DNA of 64,000 nucleotides, taken from assembly GCA_910579755.1 (NCBI GenBank), contig CAJTVB010000005.1, forward strand, positions 1 through 64,000, written 5' to 3'. Below are positions 8,628-17,630 of the stretch, piece by piece. The position numbers and the translations under genes are program-made. Source of the stretch: an uncultured Acetatifactor sp. Its GTDB lineage: Bacteria > Bacillota > Clostridia > Lachnospirales > Lachnospiraceae. The notes under the pieces are model-generated. The model ran no database searches. It saw only the letters and a program-made list of their open reading frames with translations, and had not been told where the DNA came from. The stretch's first letter is position 1, and every line of letters begins with the position of its first letter.

Positions 8628-10037
8628 ATGGAAAAATGGCTGGAGCAGGCGGATGATCTGGTATGGGGTCCATGGTTGCTGGCGCTTTTGCTGGGAACAG
8701 GATGCTTTTTGATGGTAAGGCTCAGGTTTCTTCCCCTGAAAAACCTGAAATATGCCTTGAAATGCGCTTTTGGAGGGGATAAGGGAGAAAACCGAAGCGG
8801 AGGAATATCCTCTTTTGCGGCGCTGACTACGGAGTTGGCCACGACCCTGGGCATCGGAAACATTGTTGGAGTGGCTTCCGCTATGGTTCTGGGGGGACCG
8901 GGAGCCCTGTTTTGGATGGTAGTGACAAGTATTGTGGGCATGGCTACCAAGCTGGTGGAAAGCATGCTGGCAGTAAAGTACAGAGGCAAAAACAGCGCAG
9001 GACAGATCGCAGGCGGTCCCATGTATACCTGCCTGCATGCTTTTCCCTGCAAAAAGGCGGGTATGCTCCTGGGATTAATATTTGCGCTTTTTGCTGTAAT
9101 GGCATCCTTTGGTATGGGGAATATGACGCAATCCAATTCCATTGCCGATGCTCTATGGGTGGCTTTTCGGATTCCCAGGCCCAAGACAGGACTTTGTGTG
9201 ACTATATTAACCATCCTGGTGGTGCTGGGCGGCATTGGCGTTATCGGGAAGGTGACGCAGATTTTGGTGCCTTTTATGGGCATTTTCTATATGCTGGGGA
9301 CGATGGCCGTGATCGTGGTAAACTGGAAGAGTCTGCCGGAGGCAGCAGGCGGTATTCTGACGGCGGCGTTTTGTCCCCAGGCAGTGTCGGGCGGCATTTT
9401 CGGCAGTATTACAGTGTCGGCTTTTCAGTCTCTGCGCTGGGGGGTGTCAAGGGGGATTTTTTCTAATGAGGCCGGGCTGGGGGCGTCGGGTATTACGACT
9501 GCCGCCGCTGACACGGAGGATTATGTAAAGCAGGGCTACATAAGCATGACGGGAGTGTTTCTGGATACGGTGATCGTTTGCACGGTGACCGGGCTGGCCT
9601 TTGGAGTATCCGGGGTGGTGGGAGCCACGGACGCGGCAGGTGAGCCGCTTACCGGGACAGCACTGACTTTGGCGGCTTTCGAAACCGCTCTGGGAAAATG
9701 GGGCGGCGCTTTTGTAAGCGTATGCATTGCATTATTTGCCTTTGCCACCGTGATCGGCTGGGCTTATCAGGGGGAGCGGGCGTTTGAATTTCTCATGGGT
9801 GGAAAGACAAAATATAATCTGTGGTACCGGTTTGCCTATGGCCTGACAGCTTTCCTGGGATGCGTCTGCCCGTTGGAGGCAGTGTGGACCTTCTCCGACA
9901 TCTGCAACGGCCTTATGGCGGTTCCGAACCTGATCTGTGTGCTGGCCCTTTCGGGAAAGGCTTGCCGGGAAATCCGAGAATATGAAAAAACGTATGAGAA
10001 AAAGTATAAGAAAAAGCGAAGCAGAAAACGATTGTGA
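8628..10037 (+). CDS. AGCS-family sodium:alanine/glycine symporter
   Basis: Integral membrane protein of the alanine or glycine:cation symporter family, importing small amino acids with sodium. About ten hydrophobic segments are visible, with the family blocks ELATTLGIGNIVGVASA near residue 75 and SNEAGLGASGITTAAA near residue 280. ATG 8628 is chosen over the in-frame ATG 8610 because AGGGAG lies 5 bases before it; the product is then about 469 residues. A basic, lysine-rich tail ends the protein. The gene is followed by a strong hairpin terminator and then peptidase T, a link between peptide breakdown and amino-acid uptake. Confidence 0.92.
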   Translation: MEKWLEQADDLVWGPWLLALLLGTGCFLMVRLRFLPLKNLKYALKCAFGGDKGENRSGGISSFAALTTELATTLGIGNIVGVASAMVLGGPGALFWMVVTSIVGMATKLVESMLAVKYRGKNSAGQIAGGPMYTCLHAFPCKKAGMLLGLIFALFAVMASFGMGNMTQSNSIADALWVAFRIPRPKTGLCVTILTILVVLGGIGVIGKVTQILVPFMGIFYMLGTMAVIVVNWKSLPEAAGGILTAAFCPQAVSGGIFGSITVSAFQSLRWGVSRGIFSNEAGLGASGITTAAADTEDYVKQGYISMTGVFLDTVIVCTVTGLAFGVSGVVGATDAAGEPLTGTALTLAAFETALGKWGGAFVSVCIALFAFATVIGWAYQGERAFEFLMGGKTKYNLWYRFAYGLTAFLGCVCPLEAVWTFSDICNGLMAVPNLICVLALSGKACREIREYEKTYEKKYKKKRSRKRL

Positions 10038-10057
10038 GAAACCACTTGTTATGATAT

Positions 10058-10115
10058 GATAACCGCAAAGGAAAAACAAGCGGCTCCGAAGAAGCCTGTT
10101 TTTCCAGCGGTTATC
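10058..10115 (+). terminator. Terminator-type long hairpin after the AGCS gene
   Basis: Nested arms: GATAACCGC (10058-10066) with GCGGTTATC (10107-10115), GGAAAAACA (10070-10078) with TGTTTTTCC (10097-10105), and GGCT/AGCC inside. The inner hairpin ends in TGTTTTT, like a Rho-independent terminator with an A-tract opposite the T-tract. The outer 9-bp stem is extra and unusual. Confidence 0.7.
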
Positions 10116-10154
10116 AGGTTATCAAATATATGCAGATCAGAAAAGAGGACAAGC

Positions 10155-11417
10155 ATGACAAAAACAATAGAAAACTTTTTGCAATATGTCAGAATCGATA
10201 CACAGTCGGACGATTTCTGTGAAAATACGCCCAGCACGGAAAATCAGCATGTGTTAGCCGGGCTGCTGGCAGACCAGCTGACCGGGATGGGTGCTGAGGA
10301 TGTGGTATACGACAGGGATCATTGCTATGTTTATGCCGCAGTTCCGGCATCGGAGGGCTGTGAGAATGCGCCTGTGCTGGGATTTATCGCTCATATGGAT
10401 ACAGCGCCCGGAGTATCCGGTGCCGGAGTAAAGCCCAGAATCATTGAAAATTATGACGGCGGCGATATTGTGCTGAATGAGGAGAAAGGCATTGTTCTCC
10501 GGACGGAGGACTTCCCGGAGATTGAAAAATACAAGGGGCAGGATCTGATTGTGACAGACGGAACCACCCTGCTTGGGGCTGACGACAAGGCGGGGGTTGC
10601 GCAGATCATGGCCATGGCGGAATATTTGCTGACGCATCCGGAGGCAAAGCACGGAAGGATTCGTATCGCCTTTACTCCCGATGAGGAAGTGGGAAGAGGT
10701 ACCGAACATTTTGATATAAAGCTTTTCGGGGCTGATTATGCCTTTACGGTGGACGGCGGAGAGCTGGGGGAACTGGAGAATGAGACCTTTAACGCCGCCG
10801 GGGGAATTCTTGAGGTAAACGGAAGGAATGTCCACACCGGCAGCGCCAAAGGGCGGATGATCAATTCTATCCTTATTGCTCAGGAATTTCACAATATGCT
10901 TCCGGTGTTCCAAAATCCTATGTATACAGAAGGATACGAGGGCTTTTTCCACTTGGATAGTATTAAAGGAGACGTGGAACATACTGTCGCCCAATATATT
11001 ATCAGAGACCATGACAAGAACTTTTTTGCTCAGAAAAAAGAGATGTTCCGGCGATGCGCGGATTTCCTGAACCAGAAGTATGGAGAAGGGACTGCAAGCG
11101 TCAGGATTCAGGATTCTTACTATAACATGAAAGAGGTTCTGAAGCCCCATGCCCATTTGGTGGAAAATGCCTGTGAGGCCATGCGGGAACTTGGAATTGA
11201 ACCGGTGATCACGCCGATCCGCGGCGGAACAGACGGCGCACGCCTTTCCTATATGGGATTACCCTGTCCTAATTTGTGTACCGGGGGAGCCAATTTCCAT
11301 AGCCGGTATGAGTATGCCTGCGTCCAGTCCATGAATAAGGTTACGGAGCTGCTGATTAAGCTGGCTGTAAGGTATGGGGAGCCAGGAAATATAAAAAGAA
11401 ACGAGTACCCCGCTTGA
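10155..11417 (+). CDS. pepT: Peptidase T (tripeptide aminopeptidase)
   Basis: Cytoplasmic M20-family zinc metallopeptidase that removes N-terminal residues from tripeptides. Metal-binding and catalytic blocks are visible: AHMDTAPG near residue 80, TTLLGADDKAGVA near 140, and PDEEVGRGTE near 175, with the inserted dimerisation domain after them and GGTDGARLSYMG near 355. ATG 10155 is chosen because AGAGGA lies 5 bases upstream; the longer frame would run through the preceding terminator. The product is 420 residues, typical for PepT. The next gene, miaB, is separated by a terminator. Confidence 0.95.
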   Translation: MTKTIENFLQYVRIDTQSDDFCENTPSTENQHVLAGLLADQLTGMGAEDVVYDRDHCYVYAAVPASEGCENAPVLGFIAHMDTAPGVSGAGVKPRIIENYDGGDIVLNEEKGIVLRTEDFPEIEKYKGQDLIVTDGTTLLGADDKAGVAQIMAMAEYLLTHPEAKHGRIRIAFTPDEEVGRGTEHFDIKLFGADYAFTVDGGELGELENETFNAAGGILEVNGRNVHTGSAKGRMINSILIAQEFHNMLPVFQNPMYTEGYEGFFHLDSIKGDVEHTVAQYIIRDHDKNFFAQKKEMFRRCADFLNQKYGEGTASVRIQDSYYNMKEVLKPHAHLVENACEAMRELGIEPVITPIRGGTDGARLSYMGLPCPNLCTGGANFHSRYEYACVQSMNKVTELLIKLAVRYGEPGNIKRNEYPA

Positions 11418-11456
11418 GCATAAAGCTGTACGGTAAAAAACTCGTTTCTTTATTAA
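11395..11456 (+). terminator. Terminator overlapping the end of pepT
   Basis: AAAGAAACGAGT (11395-11406, inside the last pepT codons) pairs with ACTCGTTTCTTT (11440-11451), followed by ATT. The stem is 12 bp with a 33-base loop that can form a short GTACC/GGTA-type inner pair. Confidence 0.6.
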
Positions 11457-11492
11457 GAATAATATGATGGAAAGGTAAAAAAGTCAAGAGAA

Positions 11493-12971
11493 ATGTATAA
11501 TGAAATTGATCTGGATAAAATAGACATAAATACAGAGCCTCCCACAGAGGAGCCGGCCAGACAGCATTATTTTATGGCAAAATGCCGCAAATGGGTAAAA
11601 GACTTTGAGCAAAAAAATGGTCGTCTTCTCCAAGCCTGCGTAGTCAATATGGGCTGTCAGATGAACGCCCGGGATTCCGAGAAGCTGACCGGCATTCTGC
11701 GGAATGCCGGATACCAGATCACTGAGGATGAGCGGGCTGACTTTGTAATTTTGAATACCTGTACGGTTAGGGATAATGCAAACCAGAAGGTGTACGGGAG
11801 GCTGGGAGAGCTGAACGGCCATAAGCGGAGAAATCCGGAGATGAAGATCGCTTTGTGCGGCTGTATGATGCAGGAAGCAGCGGTTATTGAGAAGATAAAA
11901 AAAAGCTATTCCTTTGTGGATCTGATATTCGGCACCCACAATATTTTTAAATTTGCAGAGCTGCTATGGACACTTCTTGCATCAGAGCGTATGATAATCG
12001 ATATATGGCAGGATACGGACAAGATCGTGGAAGCCCTTCCTGTAGAGCGGAAATATCCCTTTAAGTCAGGGATTAATATTATGTTTGGCTGCAATAATTT
12101 CTGCAGCTATTGCATCGTGCCCTATGTGAGAGGCCGGGAGCGGAGCAGGGAGCCGGAGGATATCATTCGGGAGATACAGGGGCTGGTTTCCGACGGGGTG
12201 GTTGAGATCATGCTGCTGGGACAGAATGTAAATTCTTACGGCAAAAATCTGACAAATCCTATTTCGTTTGCGGAATTGCTTCGCAGGGTCGAGCAGATTG
12301 AAGGAATAAAAAGGATCCGGTTTATGACCTCACATCCCAAGGATCTGTCCGATGAATTGATTGAAGTGATGAAGCATTCCCGCAAGATATGCAGGCATCT
12401 GCATCTGCCCCTGCAATCAGGCTCCACCCAAATTTTGGAGCAAATGAACCGACGGTACACCAGGGAGCAGTATCTGGAGCTGGCGGAGAAGATACGCCGG
12501 GAAATTCCCGATATTGCCATCACCACGGATATCATCGTGGGGTTTCCGGGTGAGACGCCGAAGGATCTGGAAGAAACCATCGATGTAGTACGCCGGGTGA
12601 AATTCGACAATGCATTTACCTTTATCTATTCCAAACGCACCGGGACTCCGGCGGCAGCCATGGAGAACCAGGTTCCGGAGGCACAGGTGAAAGCCGGCTT
12701 TGACCGTCTGCTGAAGGTCGTACAGGAAACGGCCAGAGAACAGGTGTCAAAGCATCAGGGGAAGGTGCTGGATGCTTTAATTGAAGGGATAAACGAAAAT
12801 GACGATACAATGGTTACGGGCCGGCTTTCTAACAATACGATTGTTCATGTGCCGGGAGACGAGTCTTTGATAGGAAGGATTGTCAGTGTCTCTTTGGATG
12901 AATGCCATGGATTTTATTACATAGGGCACGTGACGGACTTAAATGAGCAGAAGAGGGAGACAGGACAGTGA
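11493..12971 (+). CDS. miaB: tRNA-2-methylthio-N6-dimethylallyladenosine synthase
   Basis: Radical-SAM enzyme that adds a methylthio group at A37 of tRNAs reading UNN codons, after MiaA has added the isopentenyl group. The N-terminal methylthiotransferase domain shows VNMGCQMNARDSE near residue 55. The radical-SAM cysteines are C200, C204 and C207 (FGCNNFCSYCIVPY). A C-terminal TRAM domain closes the protein. Length (492 residues) includes a ~40-residue N-terminal extension usual in clostridia. miaA lies a few genes downstream in the same direction. Confidence 0.96.
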   Translation: MYNEIDLDKIDINTEPPTEEPARQHYFMAKCRKWVKDFEQKNGRLLQACVVNMGCQMNARDSEKLTGILRNAGYQITEDERADFVILNTCTVRDNANQKVYGRLGELNGHKRRNPEMKIALCGCMMQEAAVIEKIKKSYSFVDLIFGTHNIFKFAELLWTLLASERMIIDIWQDTDKIVEALPVERKYPFKSGINIMFGCNNFCSYCIVPYVRGRERSREPEDIIREIQGLVSDGVVEIMLLGQNVNSYGKNLTNPISFAELLRRVEQIEGIKRIRFMTSHPKDLSDELIEVMKHSRKICRHLHLPLQSGSTQILEQMNRRYTREQYLELAEKIRREIPDIAITTDIIVGFPGETPKDLEETIDVVRRVKFDNAFTFIYSKRTGTPAAAMENQVPEAQVKAGFDRLLKVVQETAREQVSKHQGKVLDALIEGINENDDTMVTGRLSNNTIVHVPGDESLIGRIVSVSLDECHGFYYIGHVTDLNEQKRETGQ

Positions 12972-13065
12972 CAGGCAGGGTGCGGACTACCATAGAAAGA
13001 ATAGCGGCGGTGCATCATGAACCGTATTTCGTGGAGCTTCCGTCAGCGCTTTAGGGGAGGATAAA

Positions 13066-14733
13066 ATGGAAAAGTTAAAGCCAAAGCTTTTTTCGGTTAT
13101 GAAGACTTACACAAAGGAGCAGTTCATAAAGGATGTGGTGTCAGGCATCATTGTGGCCATTATCGCCCTTCCGCTTTCCATTGCGCTGGCGCTGGCCAGT
13201 GGTGTCACTCCGGAAAAGGGGATTTATACCGCCATTACGGCAGGATTTGTGATCTCCCTCCTGGGCGGAAGCCGGGTGCAGATCGCCGGTCCTACGGCAG
13301 CCTTTGCCACCATTGTTGCGGGCATTGTGGCAAAAAACGGCTTTGAAGGTCTCGTGATTGCCACGCTGATGGCGGGAATCATTCTGATCCTGATGGGATT
13401 ACTTCGTCTGGGCAGTCTGATCCGTTTTATTCCTTACACCATCACCACAGGCTTTACGGCAGGAATCGCCGTCACCATCGTAATCGGTCAGATTAAGGAT
13501 TTCCTGGGGCTTACCGTAGTGACCGAGGAGCCGCTGATCGAAACGGTGGAAAAGCTGGCGGCAGTATTTCATTTTATTGGGACGATTAACTGGCAGGCGG
13601 CGGCAGTGGGAGCAATCTGTCTGGCAATCCTCATCGGCTGGCCTTATCTGCCGGGGGTGTGTAAAAAGATACCGCCTTCTCTGATCGCGGTTCTGGCCGG
13701 CATCGCCATGGTCAGCGGTCTGAAGCTGCAGGTAAACACTATCGGTGATCTGTATGAGATATCCAATAAGCTTCCGGCGCTTTCGCTTCCGGCGTTTCGG
13801 TTTGAGACCATACACAGCGTGCTGCCGGATGCTTTCACTATAGCGGTTCTGGCGGCTATCGAATCCCTGTTGTCATGTGTAGTGGCGGATAGTATGATCG
13901 GAAGCCGGCATCAGTCCAACACGGAGCTGGTGGCCCAGGGGGCCGGAAATATCGTGTCGGCTCTGTTTGGAGGAATCCCGGCTACAGGGGCCATTGCCAG
14001 GACGGCGGCCAATATTAAAAACGGCGGGCGCACGCCTATAGCCGGCATGGTTCATGCAGTGGTGCTTTTGTTGATTCTGGTGGTGCTGATGCCTTACGCC
14101 GCTCTGATCCCCATGCCTGCCATAGCCGCCATTTTATTTATGGTGGCATACAATATGTGCGGCTGGAGAAAATTCGTACATTTGTGCAGGACCTCTCCCA
14201 AGAGCGACATTGCGGTCCTGGTGGTTACCTTTGTGTTGACGGTGGTATTTGATCTGGTGGTGGCTATCGAGGTCGGTATTTTGATGGCAGCGCTTCTGTT
14301 TATGAAACGGATGAGCGATGTGACTCAGGTGAAGGGGTGGAAATATGCACAGGAGGTGCAGGATCCCGATGGAACGGAGCTGCATGCGGTGCCCGAGAAC
14401 ACCAGGGTGTATGAGATCAGCGGACCGCTGTTTTTCGGAGCGGCTGACAAGATCCTGCAGATTGCTCTGGAGGGAAAGACGCGGTACCTAATCCTGCGTA
14501 TGCGCAGCGTCAGCGCCATTGATGCTACGGCCATGCATACCCTGGAGGAGCTGCAGGAAAAATGCCGGCAGAAAAATATATGTCTGATTCTGTCCCATGT
14601 GAATGAACAGCCCATGCAGGTGATGAAAAAAGCAGGTTTTACGAAAAAGGTGGGAGAAGAAAACTTCTGCAGTCATATTTATGAGGCCCTGGACAGGGCC
14701 CAGGCGCTTGGGGAAGCAGGCCAGTATAAGTGA
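13066..14733 (+). CDS. SulP-family anion transporter with STAS domain
   Basis: Membrane transporter of the SulP/SLC26 family; substrates in the family include sulfate, bicarbonate and dicarboxylates, and the one here cannot be told. Residues 1-400 hold many hydrophobic segments with the family motif GLYTAITA-like EKGIYTAITAGFV near residue 52 and GPTAAFATIVAGIV near 78. Residues ~430-545 form a cytoplasmic STAS domain. GGGGAGG precedes the ATG. It interrupts the otherwise usual clostridial miaB-mutS-mutL-miaA order. The last four bases overlap the longest possible frame of mutS. Confidence 0.93.
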   Translation: MEKLKPKLFSVMKTYTKEQFIKDVVSGIIVAIIALPLSIALALASGVTPEKGIYTAITAGFVISLLGGSRVQIAGPTAAFATIVAGIVAKNGFEGLVIATLMAGIILILMGLLRLGSLIRFIPYTITTGFTAGIAVTIVIGQIKDFLGLTVVTEEPLIETVEKLAAVFHFIGTINWQAAAVGAICLAILIGWPYLPGVCKKIPPSLIAVLAGIAMVSGLKLQVNTIGDLYEISNKLPALSLPAFRFETIHSVLPDAFTIAVLAAIESLLSCVVADSMIGSRHQSNTELVAQGAGNIVSALFGGIPATGAIARTAANIKNGGRTPIAGMVHAVVLLLILVVLMPYAALIPMPAIAAILFMVAYNMCGWRKFVHLCRTSPKSDIAVLVVTFVLTVVFDLVVAIEVGILMAALLFMKRMSDVTQVKGWKYAQEVQDPDGTELHAVPENTRVYEISGPLFFGAADKILQIALEGKTRYLILRMRSVSAIDATAMHTLEELQEKCRQKNICLILSHVNEQPMQVMKKAGFTKKVGEENFCSHIYEALDRAQALGEAGQYK

Positions 14734-14786
14734 AAACAAAGGCGTGCTCTTGGAGCCGGCCAAAAGAACAGGAGCGAAGAAAACCG

Positions 14787-17456
14787 ATGTCGGAACAGAT
14801 ACCTATTGATGAATTGACACCCATGATGCAGCAATACATGGAGACAAAGAAGCAGTATAAGGATTGTATTCTTTTTTACCGCCTGGGCGATTTTTATGAG
14901 ATGTTTTTTGAGGATGCCCTGACAGTGACTAAGGAGCTGGAGCTGACGCTTACCGGAAAGGCCTGCGGGCTGGAGGAGAGGGCTCCCATGTGCGGCGTAC
15001 CCTACCATTCGGTGGAAGGATATTTGACCAAGCTGGTCAGCAGGGGATACAAGGTGGCAATCTGCGAGCAGGTGGAGGATCCCAGACTGGCAAAGGGCCT
15101 GGTGAAGCGGGAGGTCACCCGGATCGTTACTCCGGGAACCAATCTGAACGTTCAGGCCATGGAAGAAACGAAAAATAATTTTCTCATGTGTATTACCTAC
15201 ACACCTTCCCGGATTGGTATTTCAGCCGCCGATGTGACCACCGGGGACTATTTTCTCACAGAGGTGGAGGATCTGCGGAAGCTGAATGATGAGCTGATGA
15301 AATACGAGCCGGCGGAGATCATTTGTAATGAAGCCTTCCTGGTCAGCGGCTTTGACATTGAGGAGCTGCGGGGACGGTATCATATTTCCGTCAACGCCCT
15401 GGAAGCCCATGTGTTTGACGATGAGAGCTGCAGGAGAACGCTGCTTCGGCATTTTAAGGTGAATACGCTTGCCGGGCTGGGAATAGAGGATTTTCCTGTG
15501 GGAATGCTTTCCGCGGGGGCTTTGCTTCAGTACCTTTATGATACACAGAAGACGGAGCTGGCACATTTTACCCATCTGTATCCGTATCTGACCAACAAAT
15601 ATATGCTGCTGGACAGCTCTACCAGAAGAAACCTGGAGCTGACGGAAACATTGCGTGAGAAGCAGAAGCGGGGGTCATTGCTGTGGGTTTTGGATAAAAC
15701 CCGGACCGCTATGGGAGGGAGGCTGCTGCGCAGTATGCTGGAGCAGCCCCTGGTAGATAAGGAGGAAATGGAAAAGCGTCTGGATGCGGTGGAGGAGCTG
15801 AACAAGGACAGTGTTTCCAGGGATGAACTGCGGGAATATCTGAACCCGGTATATGATCTGGAGAGGCTTCTTAGCAAGGTGACCTACAAAACCGCCAACC
15901 CCAGGGACTTTATCGCCTTTCGGAATTCGCTGGAGATGTTTCCGGCCATAAAAAAGGTTCTGAAGGGCTTTCGCTGTCAGGAGCTTGTAAATGTGGAGGA
16001 GGAGATTGACAGTCTGGAGGATATCTTTCAGCTGATTAAAGAGGCTATTGAGGAGGAACCGCCGGTGACCATCCGGGAGGGAGGCATGATCCGGGATGGT
16101 TTTGATGAGACCATAGACATGCTGCGCAGCGCCAGACGGGACGGCAAGCAGTGGCTGGCGCAGCTGGAAGAACAGGACCGGGAGCGGACCGGAATTAAAA
16201 ATCTGAAGATTAAATATAACAAGGTTTTCGGATATTATTTTGAAGTGACTAACTCCTATCAAAATCTGGTTCCGGAGGATTATGTGCGCAAGCAGACACT
16301 GGCCAATGCCGAAAGGTACACAACACCACGGCTGAAGGAGCTGGAGGATACGATTTTAAATGCCGAGGATAAGCTGACGGCCCTGGAATACGATCTGTTC
16401 TGTAAAATCCGGGATTCCATTGCCATGGAGCTGGAGCGGATTCAGAGGACGGCCCGGGCGGTGGCCAGGCTGGATGTGTATGCGTCTCTGGCGCTGACAG
16501 CCGAGCGGAATCATTATGTCCGTCCCAAACTGAACGAGAAAGGGCTTATCGATATCAAGGACGGAAGGCATCCTGTGGTGGAGCAGATGATCACCAACGA
16601 TCTGTTTATCGCAAACGATACCTATCTGGACAATGGAAGCCATTGCATCAGCGTCATCACCGGGCCAAATATGGCGGGAAAATCCACCTATATGCGTCAG
16701 ACGGCCTTGATTGTGCTCATGGCGCAGGTGGGAAGCTTTGTGCCGGCAAAGAGCGCAAACATCGGGATCGTGGACAGGATTTTTACAAGAGTGGGAGCCT
16801 CCGACGATCTGGCCAGCGGACAATCCACCTTTATGGTAGAGATGAATGAGGTGGCCAATATTCTGCGCAACGCAACCTCTCGCAGCCTTTTGATTTTAGA
16901 TGAAATCGGAAGGGGAACCTCCACCTTTGACGGACTGAGCATCGCCTGGGCGGTGATCGAGCATATCAGCAACCGGAAGCTTTTGGGCGCCAAAACGCTT
17001 TTTGCCACACATTATCACGAGCTGACCGAGCTGGAGGGCAAGATGAGCAATGTGAATAATTACTGCATTGCCGTGAAGGAGCGGGGAGACGACATCGTAT
17101 TTCTGCGGAAGATCGTTAAGGGTGGAGCGGACCGCAGCTACGGAATTCAGGTGGCAAAGCTGGCGGGAGTGCCGGACATGGTTATTGACAGAGCCAGAGA
17201 AATCGTGGAACAGCTCACAGACAATGACATTATAGAAAAGATCCAGAGTATTAAGGTGGATGTGAAAAACGAGGGAAAGCCTCGGAAGGTTCCTAAACAG
17301 GACGAGGTGGATCTGGCCCAGATTTCCCTGTTTGATACGGTGACGGATGAAGATGTGCTGAAGGAGCTGATGGAGGTGGAGGTAAACACGCTGGCGCCTA
17401 TCGATGCGCTGAATACATTATACAGACTGCAGAACAAGCTGAAGAATCGTTGGTAA
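14787..17456 (+). CDS. mutS: DNA mismatch repair protein MutS
   Basis: Mismatch-recognition ATPase that starts DNA mismatch repair. The N-terminus has LFYRLGDFYEMFFEDA, which contains the mismatch-contacting Phe-x-Glu region; the C-terminal ATPase has the Walker A motif GPNMAGKST near residue 630 and the LILDEIGRGTSTFDG Walker B/signature region. ATG 14787 (AGGAG about 12 bases upstream) fits the family start; the upstream GTG 14730 would add 19 unconserved residues. The product is 889 residues, normal for MutS1. mutL follows after a structured gap. Confidence 0.97.
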   Translation: MSEQIPIDELTPMMQQYMETKKQYKDCILFYRLGDFYEMFFEDALTVTKELELTLTGKACGLEERAPMCGVPYHSVEGYLTKLVSRGYKVAICEQVEDPRLAKGLVKREVTRIVTPGTNLNVQAMEETKNNFLMCITYTPSRIGISAADVTTGDYFLTEVEDLRKLNDELMKYEPAEIICNEAFLVSGFDIEELRGRYHISVNALEAHVFDDESCRRTLLRHFKVNTLAGLGIEDFPVGMLSAGALLQYLYDTQKTELAHFTHLYPYLTNKYMLLDSSTRRNLELTETLREKQKRGSLLWVLDKTRTAMGGRLLRSMLEQPLVDKEEMEKRLDAVEELNKDSVSRDELREYLNPVYDLERLLSKVTYKTANPRDFIAFRNSLEMFPAIKKVLKGFRCQELVNVEEEIDSLEDIFQLIKEAIEEEPPVTIREGGMIRDGFDETIDMLRSARRDGKQWLAQLEEQDRERTGIKNLKIKYNKVFGYYFEVTNSYQNLVPEDYVRKQTLANAERYTTPRLKELEDTILNAEDKLTALEYDLFCKIRDSIAMELERIQRTARAVARLDVYASLALTAERNHYVRPKLNEKGLIDIKDGRHPVVEQMITNDLFIANDTYLDNGSHCISVITGPNMAGKSTYMRQTALIVLMAQVGSFVPAKSANIGIVDRIFTRVGASDDLASGQSTFMVEMNEVANILRNATSRSLLILDEIGRGTSTFDGLSIAWAVIEHISNRKLLGAKTLFATHYHELTELEGKMSNVNNYCIAVKERGDDIVFLRKIVKGGADRSYGIQVAKLAGVPDMVIDRAREIVEQLTDNDIIEKIQSIKVDVKNEGKPRKVPKQDEVDLAQISLFDTVTDEDVLKELMEVEVNTLAPIDALNTLYRLQNKLKNRW

Positions 17457-17596
17457 GTATGAAGAAAATCACTAAGCTCGAAAGTACCTCGCCAAGTGAT
17501 TTTACGCTCTGCCATGCAGAGCTTCTTCATACGGAAGAATGCCAAATACGGGCATTCTTCCCAGCGTAACTTCGCGCGTATGTGCAGCGTGGGAAG
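17457..17596 (+). repeat. Structured, repeat-like element between mutS and mutL
   Basis: Starts right after the mutS stop. An outer stem GTATGAAGAA/TTCTTCATAC (17457-17466 with 17523-17532) encloses two hairpins: AAATCACT/AGTGATTT (17466-17473 with 17495-17502) and GCTCTGC/GCAGAGC with a CAT loop (17106-equivalent positions 17506-17522). A third, perfect 11-bp hairpin follows (GGAAGAATGCC 17533-17543 with GGCATTCTTCC 17551-17561). An alternative pairing CTTCCCA (17557-17563) with TGGGAAG (17590-17596) competes with the third hairpin. The layout resembles an interspersed palindromic repeat or a structured RNA; no other copy was noticed in the window. Confidence 0.55.
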
Positions 17597-17630
17597 GTGG
17601 GGCTGGTATACGGAAAGGAAAAGGTACGAT

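Noticed and set aside
12968..13054. A 28-residue GTG frame overlapping the miaB stop (GTGA), ending before SulP
   Set aside because: Could be a coupled small peptide, but it has no ribosome binding site of its own and resembles nothing; too short to support.
17496..17630. N-terminal extension of MutL
   Set aside because: The extra 45 residues translate the structured element; MutL begins at ATG 17631 with a good ribosome binding site.
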